From Bacteroidia bacterium (GTDB taxonomy: Bacteria; Bacteroidota; Bacteroidia; B-17B0; Aurantibacillaceae): DNA of 53,732 nt. Positions 41,249 to 49,679 of the stretch are shown piece after piece. Positions within the stretch are counted from its first letter, which is position 1; each line of letters opens with the position of its first letter. Location: contig JALHPG010000010.1 of assembly GCA_022842625.1 (NCBI GenBank), positions 1-53,732 of the forward strand, written 5' to 3'. The translations under genes were made by a program, and so were the position numbers. Below the pieces are notes generated by a model that was given only the letters and a program-made list of their open reading frames with translations, had not been told where the DNA came from and searched no databases.

Positions 41249-41734
41249 TTATTGTTTTTTAGATCTTTCTTTCTCTGCCTTCTCTGCTTCCTCTAATTCT
41301 TCTTTCTTTTTTTCATACAATTCATCTTGTTTTTTAGTCTCGGCTTTTTTTATTTCATTTTCTTTCTTAGCTACTTTTTTATCGGCTTCTTTCTTTGATT
41401 CGGCTTTCTTTTCAACTTTACGTTCTGCCTTTCTTAATTCCTCAGCCTTTTCTGCCGTTTTATCTTCCGACTTACTTAATGCTGCCGCCTTTTTATCTGC
41501 CTTATCTTGCGCTTTTAATACATCTTCGGATCTATCATCTGCTTTCTCTTGAGATTTTTTTAATTCTTCAGTTCTTTTTTCTGCTTTCTTAAGTTCTTTC
41601 TCGTTTTCTTTGGTTTCGTTTTGTTGTTTCTCAATTTCTTTTTTAAGTGAATCGGCTTTTTCTTGTCCAAATACCGAACCAGAAAAGATCAATCCACTTA
41701 TAAATACAGAAAATAATACGCTTTTGATTGTCAT
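41249..41734 (-). CDS. exported Lys/Glu-rich coiled-coil protein
   Basis: 161 residues: a signal peptide (SVLFSVFISGLIFSGSVFGQ) and then an almost uninterrupted Ala/Glu/Lys heptad coiled coil (EKADSLKKEIEKQQNETKEN ... KKEELEEAEKAEKERSKKQ). It is likely a periplasmic long helix, perhaps like an OmpH/YbgF-type or spacer protein; no specific family can be called. It is the first chromosomal gene right of the island. Confidence 0.7.
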   Translation of the reverse strand: MTIKSVLFSVFISGLIFSGSVFGQEKADSLKKEIEKQQNETKENEKELKKAEKRTEELKKSQEKADDRSEDVLKAQDKADKKAAALSKSEDKTAEKAEELRKAERKVEKKAESKKEADKKVAKKENEIKKAETKKQDELYEKKKEELEEAEKAEKERSKKQ

Positions 41735-41957
41735 AAAAATTATTTTTAGTTTACAGATACGTTTCTGTTACAGTGCAAAAGTATAGGACATTACTTATTC
41801 ATCAGTTACATAAAATTTAAAAAAAGTTACATCATTCACATCTTTTTTTAGATGTTATAATAATTTATTTTAGAAAATTCATGAAGGGTTAAATAAAGTC
41901 AGATCTTTGAAAGTTATAAAAACAGCACAATAGACTGCCTGCCCTGCTAACTAACAA

Positions 41958-43679
41958 TTACAATTTTACAAACTTCTTTGAAAAATAATTTTCTTTTAAT
42001 TTAAAAGAGAGTATATACATGCCTGAGCTTAGTGTCGAAATATCAATTTCAGGAGTGTCTTTGCCTTCTAGAATGATCCTACCCGATAGATCTATTATAG
42101 AATAAACTTCAGCGTAATCAGAAGATAAAATTGTTAAGCGGTTAGTCGCAGGGTTAGGGTAAATATTTGGAGAAAATTCTGTTAAACTAAATTTCTCTAT
42201 ACCGTTAATTGAGCTAAAATCTACACATGCGCTACTGTTAAGGATATTATTCTCTAATCGATGATTTGGCGCTGAAAGATCATAACAAATGCTAAATGTA
42301 TAACCAGGATATGTATACACACTTGCATTAAGCAATGGAAGCTGAATTTCAATACTATCATTCGGCAAAAGATTTACTACTACAGTTGTATCATACATTC
42401 TAGAATATCCATAAGCGCCACATTGTGAAGATCCCATTCCAACAATTCCCATAGGGTGACTGACATGAAAATATTTAATCGTATCTAATGAATTATTTTG
42501 AACCACCAACGAATTTTGGTAGGTGTAATTAATAGTTGAATTACCGCTAGCGTTAAAAGTTTGGGTCTTTATTCGTTTCAAAACAATATCATTCGTATAG
42601 CTTAAGACCGATAGCGATTGACGGCGGGTAAATCCCGCACTATAACGATAAAATTGGCAGTAACCTCCACAAAGCATATCCCCATTGGTCTTTGTTTCTC
42701 CAGATAGAATATTATAGGTAGAATCTCGGTGTAAGGCAATTATTTTATGCTTAACAATATTGTTTAAAAAACTAAGCGGTGAGTTTAAAGTATTTACAGG
42801 ATAAACTTTTATTGAAGAAAGATTGATACTGGAATTATAAAAAGAAACTGCGATTGAATCATTATACACTGAAAAATCAGTTACAGGCTCTGCACTAACA
42901 GTGTTTATAGAATCCGTAACATTCAAAACACTATCTAATTTATCAATAATAATCCCACTAAAACGTAATCCATAAAATGTTTTTTTATACGACTTTATCT
43001 TTGAATAGTTAGCAGAACTAGGTTTACTCAGCAATAAATTCCCTAAGGTATCTATTAGCGATACAACTGAATTTGTGGCAACTATAATTTGTTGAGAAGG
43101 AGTTGTACTAACACTTGAAATAGTACCTTGTGCAGTGTAAACAACCGCAACAGATGCGCCAGTGGAGCCATTGAATTGAACAACCTTGTTACCTGTTGTA
43201 TAATTAAAATTTGTTGCCGATACCTGAGTTACACCGCTAAAATAATTACCAATTGGAGGAATAACAAATACAATATTTCCAGTGGAATCTATTCTTGAAA
43301 GGCTTGTATAAACAAAACCTGTAGAGGAATTAAAACTACCAATAAAGCAAGTGAAAATTCTACGCAAGGTTAACATTCCTTTATCATGTGTTGGAACACA
43401 TTGCCAAGGTTTTGAACTCAAGCCTGATGCACTATGCAATAAATCAAAACGTATACTGCCATCATTATTAAACCCAATAACCCTGTGCCTATGTATGCCG
43501 AAAGACGTAAATTTATCGTAACTCTTGTTATAGGTATAAACCATAGTAAAGGTATTGTACTTAACAAAACCTAAAGGTTCTTCGCTACTAAAAGGCTGGG
43601 TAGCATAATCAAAGGAAGGTTGACTACTTAGGGTGCCAAGAAGACCAAATAAGAAAATAAAAAATAAAGTCTTTTTCAT
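41958..43679 (-). CDS. secreted protein with type IX secretion sorting domain
   Basis: 573 residues. A signal peptide (TLFFIFLFGLLGTLSSQ), a long beta-rich body with Ser/Thr/Asn bias and repeated VSLID/ITVYND-like strands (possibly a propeller), and a C-terminal Por secretion domain at about 500-573 (FSPNIYPNPATNRLTILSSD, SGMYILSFKLKENYFSKKFV). It is exported by the T9SS and attached to or released from the cell surface. The body has no recognised enzyme motif. Same general architecture as the gene at 47834. Confidence 0.88.
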   Translation of the reverse strand: MKKTLFFIFLFGLLGTLSSQPSFDYATQPFSSEEPLGFVKYNTFTMVYTYNKSYDKFTSFGIHRHRVIGFNNDGSIRFDLLHSASGLSSKPWQCVPTHDKGMLTLRRIFTCFIGSFNSSTGFVYTSLSRIDSTGNIVFVIPPIGNYFSGVTQVSATNFNYTTGNKVVQFNGSTGASVAVVYTAQGTISSVSTTPSQQIIVATNSVVSLIDTLGNLLLSKPSSANYSKIKSYKKTFYGLRFSGIIIDKLDSVLNVTDSINTVSAEPVTDFSVYNDSIAVSFYNSSINLSSIKVYPVNTLNSPLSFLNNIVKHKIIALHRDSTYNILSGETKTNGDMLCGGYCQFYRYSAGFTRRQSLSVLSYTNDIVLKRIKTQTFNASGNSTINYTYQNSLVVQNNSLDTIKYFHVSHPMGIVGMGSSQCGAYGYSRMYDTTVVVNLLPNDSIEIQLPLLNASVYTYPGYTFSICYDLSAPNHRLENNILNSSACVDFSSINGIEKFSLTEFSPNIYPNPATNRLTILSSDYAEVYSIIDLSGRIILEGKDTPEIDISTLSSGMYILSFKLKENYFSKKFVKL

Positions 43680-43800
43680 AAAGTAGAATACTTAAATATA
43701 GCTAAAAATAAAGCATTGTCGTAAAAAAAGTTCAGTTATTTTTATCATGAGTGCCCAAGAATTAAAAACAATACTTATTTAAATTATTTTAAAAACAAAA

Positions 43801-43834
43801 AAACCTTTAAAACAAAAGTTTTAAAGGTTTTTTT
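43801..43834. terminator. bidirectional terminator-like hairpin
   Basis: AAACCTTTAAAAC / GTTTTAAAGGTTT with an AAAA loop and a T run, 20 bp past the stop of the TonB-like gene. Confidence 0.75.
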
Positions 43835-43850
43835 ATCAATTGAATTCTAT

Positions 43851-45023
43851 TTACTCCGATCCAAAAATTTCTGAATCGCTTTTACATTCTAAACACTTAG
43901 GAGCAGGCCTTGGTGTAATAACCACTTCAAATGGTCTTATTGCCTTGGTTGCTTTATCGTACTTTAAAGTGATCTTAACTTCCGACTTAACAGAAAACCC
44001 GCCTTTCACAGCAGGATTCCAAGAGTCCATACTTTTAACTGCTAAACTTACATAATCATTTAACGCCGTGTTAGCGCCGTTAACCATAGCTTTTTTTATA
44101 GATCCATCAAAATTCAACGATAATTTTAAAATAGAAAGATCGCCTTTTACCTGACGGCGTTGTTTTTTGCTAAGCGTAATGTTCTCTTTAAAGAAAATAT
44201 TCAGGTCCTCATCTCCTGTTCCGTAAAACGGCGGGCGACAAGCCTTTGGGCTTTTAGCTTTACGGGGTTTGTTATAACCGGCTTTCTTTGGCTTTGAATT
44301 AGAAAGTTCAATAGAACTGGTTTGCTTAGGCCCTTCGGTGGTAGCATTTAGGTCTTCTTCTTTTTCTTCAGGTTCTTTCTGTGTGGTTTTTTCTTCCTTC
44401 TTTACTTCTTTAACTACTTCTTTTTTCTCCTCTTTCTTTTCTTTTACAGCTTCCTCACTCTTTTTAGTTTCCTTCACCTCTTTTGCGGTTGTGGCGCTTG
44501 TCGAAACTTCTTTCTTCTCAACCTTTGCAACCTCTTTTACTTCGGCTTTTTCCTCTTTCACAACCGCAACCGGCGTTTCAACCTTTGGAGCAGCCACTTT
44601 ATAATAAATATAAAATCCTTGCGTTGGCTTTAAAGCCTCTGCATCGCCACCAATATTGCATTGACAAATATTTTTATAATTGGTACTGAATTGAAAAAAC
44701 TCAGGATATGTAGCAATTAAATTTTCCCAACGCTCGCGGTTACTCTCCTCACGTGTAGTTGCAGCATCCTCGGTAGTTTCAGAAAAAACCAAAATAATAT
44801 CGGTTATCTCTGCCGTTTTTATGGCATCAGCACTTGGTACTTTTGGCATTCCGCCCGTACCCTTTTTTGACTTTAACACCTCAAATGTTTTTCCAACAGG
44901 CTTATAAGCTGTTTTCATTTCCTCCTCATCAAAAACAAGGTCGTCGTAAACAGGCGTTTGTGCTAAAACAGGCACACAAACTACAAATAGAAATATAATC
45001 AAAAGCGATTTGAAAGTTTTCAT
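43851..45023 (-). CDS. exported protein with Lys/Glu-rich linker and TonB-like C-terminal domain
   Basis: 390 residues. A signal peptide (LLIIFLFVVCVPVLAQ) is followed by an N-terminal domain (about 25-150), an extended KE/TA-rich linker (about 155-255), and a C-terminal domain at about 290-365: LSILKLSLNFDGSIKKAMVN, YVSLAVKSMDSWNPAVKGGF, EVKITLKY, the pattern of TonB/energy-transducer C-terminal domains. A cleavable signal instead of an anchoring helix makes a true energy transducer doubtful; a periplasmic protein that uses the fold to bind peptidoglycan or receptor is as likely. Confidence 0.7.
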   Translation of the reverse strand: MKTFKSLLIIFLFVVCVPVLAQTPVYDDLVFDEEEMKTAYKPVGKTFEVLKSKKGTGGMPKVPSADAIKTAEITDIILVFSETTEDAATTREESNRERWENLIATYPEFFQFSTNYKNICQCNIGGDAEALKPTQGFYIYYKVAAPKVETPVAVVKEEKAEVKEVAKVEKKEVSTSATTAKEVKETKKSEEAVKEKKEEKKEVVKEVKKEEKTTQKEPEEKEEDLNATTEGPKQTSSIELSNSKPKKAGYNKPRKAKSPKACRPPFYGTGDEDLNIFFKENITLSKKQRRQVKGDLSILKLSLNFDGSIKKAMVNGANTALNDYVSLAVKSMDSWNPAVKGGFSVKSEVKITLKYDKATKAIRPFEVVITPRPAPKCLECKSDSEIFGSE

Positions 45024-45342
45024 TTTAATATTTTTTATACTGTAATTATAACTAAAAATAAGTTTTAGATCTTAATACTCCAAAAAGCATATCAACAATG
45101 TATTTTTAATATGTTGTATTTTCAAAATTACAACGTTGTATAGTTAAAAATTAGCTAAAATCTTCAAACTTTAATATTATCGCCTCAACCTTTATTCGTT
45201 ATAACAAGAATACCATACAAAAATTGAAATAAGTAAGCCGTAAAATTGGCTGGAAAGCGAAAACCATGTATTTTAAGCTCATAAAGAGATATTCTTGCCC
45301 ATTCTATTTGCACTCTGTACCTTTACCTAAAATTAAGGAAAT
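45024..45342. other. intergenic region without a recognised gene
   Basis: A 319-bp divergent gap between the TonB-like gene and the SDR gene. It is AT-rich. The only structure seen is a 12-bp palindrome TACAACGTTGTA (45129-45140), a possible operator. Confidence 0.5.
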
Positions 45343-46122
45343 ATGGCAACAGCATTAATTACAGGCGCATCCAATGGCATTGGTTTAGAGTTAGCAAAAA
45401 TTCATGCAGCTAAAGGTGATAATTTAGTGTTAGTAGCGCGTAACATAACCAAACTCAACCAAATAAAAACTGAATTAGAAAGCCAATTTAAAATTTCAGT
45501 TCACACAATTGGCAAAGATCTTTCACTGCTAAATGCAGCGCAAGAGGTGTACGACGAATTAAAACAAAAAAACATAACTGTTAATTATTTAATTAATAAT
45601 GCAGGTTTTGGCGATTACGGATTTTTTTACGAAACCAATTGGGAAAAAGAATTGCAAATGATAAATCTAAACATTACTGCACTTACCCATTTTACAAAGT
45701 TATTTTTGCAAGACATGGTTAAACACAGATCAGGAAAGATCATGAACGTGGCTTCTATCGCAGCATTTTTATCCGGACCAACCATGGCAATTTATTATGC
45801 AAGCAAAGCTTATGTATTAAGTTTTTCTGAAGCAATAGATAATGAAGTGCGCGATAAAGGCATAACTGTTACCACACTCTGTCCAGGCCCAACAGAAACA
45901 GGATTTTTAGAAGCTGCCGCTTTACAGGAAAGTAAATTATTTAAAGGCAAAAAAATAGCCGGTGCAAAAGAAGTTGCCGAATACGGATACAAGGCTATGA
46001 TGGAAGGTAAAACAGTTGCTATCCATGGTTTCATGAATCGTATCATGGCAAATATGGTTCGCTTTATTCCAAGAGCTCTTGTTGTAAAGGCTGTAAGAAG
46101 TATACAGGGAAAAACAAATTAA
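45343..46122 (+). CDS. short-chain dehydrogenase/reductase
   Basis: 259 residues. Rossmann NAD(P) motif TGASNGIG (7-14), NNAGFGDYG (about 86-94), catalytic Ser in MNVASIAAFLSG, and YYASK (Tyr/Lys active site, about 151-155). It is a classical SDR of the DltE/ketoreductase-like group; NADPH preference is suggested by the ARN following strand 2 (VLVARN). It reduces or oxidises a carbonyl/alcohol in the cytoplasm; the substrate is unknown. Stand-alone gene. Confidence 0.93.
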   Translation: MATALITGASNGIGLELAKIHAAKGDNLVLVARNITKLNQIKTELESQFKISVHTIGKDLSLLNAAQEVYDELKQKNITVNYLINNAGFGDYGFFYETNWEKELQMINLNITALTHFTKLFLQDMVKHRSGKIMNVASIAAFLSGPTMAIYYASKAYVLSFSEAIDNEVRDKGITVTTLCPGPTETGFLEAAALQESKLFKGKKIAGAKEVAEYGYKAMMEGKTVAIHGFMNRIMANMVRFIPRALVVKAVRSIQGKTN

Positions 46123-46259
46123 AACTCACCAATTTACCTCTATCCCTCTTTCTATTCAAATTATTTGAATTTCATTTCTTTTATTGTCATCATTTTTTAA
46201 TTTTAGGTTTTATTCGATCTATTAATTATAGCAGACAACTATTATCTAAAAAATAAAAA

Positions 46260-47735
46260 ATGATCACACTCGTATTCGTTCACGGTTACAGCGTTACCAA
46301 CCTTAATACCTATGGCGAACTGCCATTACGCTTGCAAGCAGAGGCTGCCGATAAAGGTTTTGAAATTAATGTGCGCCAGATCTTTTTGGGACGGTATATT
46401 AGTTTTAATGATGAAGTTAGCTTAGCGGATATTTCGCGAGCTTTTGATACCGCTATAAAAGAGCAATTACTTGGTGTTACAAAATTTATTTGCATTACCC
46501 ACTCTACCGGTGCGCCTGTGGTGCGCGATTGGTGGAACCGATATTACAATAACGGTGCTTCACCTATTAGTCACCTTATTATGCTGGCACCTGCCAACTT
46601 TGGCTCTGCGCTTGCTAAATTAGGCAAGGGCAAACTAAGCCGATTAAAATCCTGGTTTGATGGCGTTGAGCCGGGACAAAAGGTTTTAAACTGGTTAATG
46701 CTTGGCAGTAAAGAAGCATGGGAACTAAATAAAAAATGGGTCAATAGTGATGGCGAACAAATTGGACCCAACGGAATTTTCCCATTTGTAATTACAGGCC
46801 AATCCATAGACCGCAAACTTTACGACAATTTAAACAGCTACACCGGTGAGTTGGGCTCTGATGGTGTGGTGCGCGTTGCAAGTTGTAACCTTAATGCGGT
46901 TTATATTAAATTATTACAAGAAGCAATTTCTGATAAAGAAAATAAACCCAACAAAATAGCCTCAACTTTTAAAATAGAGAGTTATAAAAGCTCTCCACAA
47001 GTTCCCTTGCGAGTGATAACAGGAAAATCGCACTCCGGCGATGAAATGGGAATAATGAAAAGTGTAAAAAAAGAAAAAGATGATATTGGCAGTGAAGAAA
47101 CCGTTAGGGCAATTTTTGATTGTATTAAAGTAAGTAACAAAACAGAATACGACCAACTGATCACAAAATTTGAAACAGAAACCGATCAAGTTCAAAAAAC
47201 AGAACTGATAGAAACAGAAACTGAATTACTGATCATAAAACGCAATTTTATTCACGACCGTTTCTCGCAGGTAATTATTAGAGTTACCGATAGCGAAGGC
47301 TACCCTATTAACGATTTTGACTTACTGTTTACAGCAGGAAAAAACAGTGATCCAAACCATTTACCAGCCGGTTTTGCAATAGACAGGCAACAAAACAGTA
47401 ATAACCCGGAGACTATTACCTATTTTTTTAATTACGATGTAATAAATGGAGCACCAAAAAACGAATTAAGAGAAGCGTTAAAAGGCATACAACAATTGGG
47501 GTTAAAAATAAATCCAAGACCTTTAGAAGGCTTTGTGCGCTTTGTACCCTGCGAGATAAAAGCAAATAAAGAATTATTGCAGATGGCTTTAAAACCAAAC
47601 AGCACCACCCTCATAGATATTGTTTTGCAGCGGGTGGTGAGTAAAGAGGTATTTAGAATGGAACAACCGAATGGCGATGAAATTGAATTAGACTTTAAAA
47701 AAACAAATTGGAAAAAAAGCGGAAATGTGGAATAA
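46260..47735 (+). CDS. alpha/beta-hydrolase (lipase/esterase-like) with C-terminal beta domain
   Basis: 491 residues, no signal peptide. The N-terminal half (about 1-230) is an alpha/beta hydrolase: LVFVHGYS (oxyanion segment), then the nucleophile elbow ITHSTGAPVVRDWW with Ser in THSTG, a T replacing the first Gly of GxSxG. A DGVVRVAS segment supplies a candidate Asp, and KSHSGDEMG near 258-266 may hold the His. Residues about 330-480 form a second, beta-rich region (SQVIIRVTDSEGYPINDFDL). A cytoplasmic phospholipase or an effector-like hydrolase is possible; the substrate is unknown. Confidence 0.8.
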   Translation: MITLVFVHGYSVTNLNTYGELPLRLQAEAADKGFEINVRQIFLGRYISFNDEVSLADISRAFDTAIKEQLLGVTKFICITHSTGAPVVRDWWNRYYNNGASPISHLIMLAPANFGSALAKLGKGKLSRLKSWFDGVEPGQKVLNWLMLGSKEAWELNKKWVNSDGEQIGPNGIFPFVITGQSIDRKLYDNLNSYTGELGSDGVVRVASCNLNAVYIKLLQEAISDKENKPNKIASTFKIESYKSSPQVPLRVITGKSHSGDEMGIMKSVKKEKDDIGSEETVRAIFDCIKVSNKTEYDQLITKFETETDQVQKTELIETETELLIIKRNFIHDRFSQVIIRVTDSEGYPINDFDLLFTAGKNSDPNHLPAGFAIDRQQNSNNPETITYFFNYDVINGAPKNELREALKGIQQLGLKINPRPLEGFVRFVPCEIKANKELLQMALKPNSTTLIDIVLQRVVSKEVFRMEQPNGDEIELDFKKTNWKKSGNVE

Positions 47736-47833
47736 AAAAAAATTCAAAACACAATTATAGTGCTCTGTATTTAGTAAATTTACATATGTACAGGATATTA
47801 ATAAGCACCAAAAAAATCGTAGTTATAAAATAA

Positions 47834-49354
47834 ATGTCTCAGCAGTGTAAAATATTATTTTTAGTTTGCCTTTTGCATTTTTTGTGCAAAGGGCAAACTT
47901 ATTTTAATAATTATTATAAAACAGGTTACAATAATACTTCCAGTACACATGTGTTTAATAACCCCGGCGATTCTAGTTTTACTGTATTTAATTACGCTTA
48001 CGATTCTATTACAGGTTACCAGGGTTTATACTCAACCAACATCAGCAAAACCGGCATCCTCAATTTAAAAAAAGTACTTACTTATCCCAACTATGATTAT
48101 TATTCTTATTTGAACGGCCTAAAGCAATTTATCCCGGCTACTAATTGCAGTTATATAGGAACTTCTGTAACTTACACAACCAGTTTAACAACCATCTTAT
48201 TTACAAAAATAAATAAAGTAACACTTGATACCATCAAAACCTCTGCATATTATGATGGCATCTACGGTTATTATATGAATAACCTCATTAAATTTAACGA
48301 CAACAAATATTATTTAATAGGTAATAAGAGTCTGGGCCCAACCCAATGGCCTTGTGTATTTCAACTAGATAGTAACCTAAACATTGTTACAACTTTTACT
48401 ATTGTAAACCCTTCTAATATGGGTTGTACGGCAGCTACCTATGACCCGATCAATAAAAAATTGATCCTTTGTGGACGAAAACTGAATGCTTCTAACCATC
48501 CTAATAATGTTATTATTATTTGTGATACTTTAGGGGCTGTTTCCAATACTACAATTTATCCAACACAACTTACAAATGGCGTATCACAATCTTTTTATTC
48601 GGGCATTGATAACAGCATAATTACTATTGGAGCAAAACAAACCAGTATTTATGGTGGTAGTTATGAAATGTACCGTTTACAGGTATGTAAATATGATATA
48701 AATCTTAACCCTATTTGGAAAAAAACCTATGGTAGTTCATCAATAATTAATGCCTGTTATGATGCTGTTATGAATAACGATGGAAGCTTGGTTATATCCT
48801 GTGGCTATAGCGACTCCACAAGCTTACCGTTAATGAACCTTGATGGAAAAGGTGTGATCTTAAAAATAAATACTAACGGAGATAGTTTATGGATGCGGCA
48901 ATATAATAATTACGTCACTGGCATTGCACCTGCTAATTATTGGGAAACATTTTATGGTATAGAAAAAACTTTGGATGGTGGTTACATTTTATGTGGGGCT
49001 ATTGTAAATAAACCACAAGGAAAAGCCTGGTTGGTTAAAACCGATAGCTTGGGCTGCATTGCTTTAGGTTGTGGAAGTATAATAACAGATTATAAAGAAG
49101 GAAAGACAAGTGAAGACAACTTTACATTGTTTCCAAACCCAGCCAACGATGTGTTAAATATTAATTTTAATATTGAAACTATTGTCACAAAAATAGAGAT
49201 CATTAATAATCTAGGGCAATTAATACGCGAAGAAGAGATCGTTTTAAAAAACAATTTTATTAATATAAAAGATCTAGCCGAAGGAGTTTATTTATTGCGC
49301 TTAAAAAACAGCAATTCAGAAAATATAAGTAAGCGTTTTATCATTGCACGTTAA
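47834..49354 (+). CDS. secreted protein with type IX secretion sorting domain
   Basis: 506 residues. A signal peptide (KILFLVCLLHFLCKGQ) is followed by a beta-rich body with propeller-like repeats (KFNDNKYYLIGNKS, GGSYEMYRLQVCKYDINLNP, KTLDGGYILCGAIVN) and a C-terminal Por secretion domain at about 430-506 (FTLFPNPANDVLNINF, AEGVYLLRLKNSNSENISKR). It is exported through the T9SS. The body may bind a ligand or surface; no enzymatic motif is visible. Confidence 0.88.
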   Translation: MSQQCKILFLVCLLHFLCKGQTYFNNYYKTGYNNTSSTHVFNNPGDSSFTVFNYAYDSITGYQGLYSTNISKTGILNLKKVLTYPNYDYYSYLNGLKQFIPATNCSYIGTSVTYTTSLTTILFTKINKVTLDTIKTSAYYDGIYGYYMNNLIKFNDNKYYLIGNKSLGPTQWPCVFQLDSNLNIVTTFTIVNPSNMGCTAATYDPINKKLILCGRKLNASNHPNNVIIICDTLGAVSNTTIYPTQLTNGVSQSFYSGIDNSIITIGAKQTSIYGGSYEMYRLQVCKYDINLNPIWKKTYGSSSIINACYDAVMNNDGSLVISCGYSDSTSLPLMNLDGKGVILKINTNGDSLWMRQYNNYVTGIAPANYWETFYGIEKTLDGGYILCGAIVNKPQGKAWLVKTDSLGCIALGCGSIITDYKEGKTSEDNFTLFPNPANDVLNINFNIETIVTKIEIINNLGQLIREEEIVLKNNFINIKDLAEGVYLLRLKNSNSENISKRFIIAR

Positions 49355-49491
49355 TTGTTTTTTTATAATGCAAAAAAATTGCTCAGATTTTTAATACATT
49401 CATCCTATTTTCTGTTTAGTCCTTACAAATTTTTCATTCCAAAAAAAAGGTATTTCAAGTAAATAGCTTTTATGAAAGGTCAGTAAATAAA

Positions 49492-49650
49492 ATTGCTTCA
49501 GCCAGTCATTTTCTTCGTGTGCTTCGCAATGACGAGTTTCAATGTCCCTTGCTTTTTTAACTACATGGCTTGTATAAAAGAGATTGCTTCAGCTGGTCTT
49601 ATTCTTCGTGTGCTTCGCAATGACGGATTTTAAAACTCCCCGCTTTTTTA
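49492..49650. repeat. two tandem copies of an ATTGCTTC...GCAATGACG repeat
   Basis: Copy A (49492-49560) and copy B (49583-49650) share ATTGCTTCAGC, TTCTTCGTGTGCTTCGCAAT and GACG with a 91-bp offset. Each starts with ATTGC and has GCAAT inside, so a hairpin is possible. A diverged relative lies at 52245-52358. They fill most of the 325-bp gap between two convergent genes and look like a genome-wide intergenic repeat. Confidence 0.75.
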
Positions 49651-49679
49651 AAGAGAGGATTTTGCGTAAGGACTACAAC

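Noticed and set aside
43840..44689. Ser/Phe-rich frames on the plus strand opposite the TonB-like gene
   Set aside because: They are the reverse complement of the Lys/Glu-rich linker; low complexity explains the open frames.
45129..45140. TACAACGTTGTA palindrome as a regulator site
   Set aside because: A single 12-bp palindrome without repeats or a nearby matching regulator is not enough evidence.
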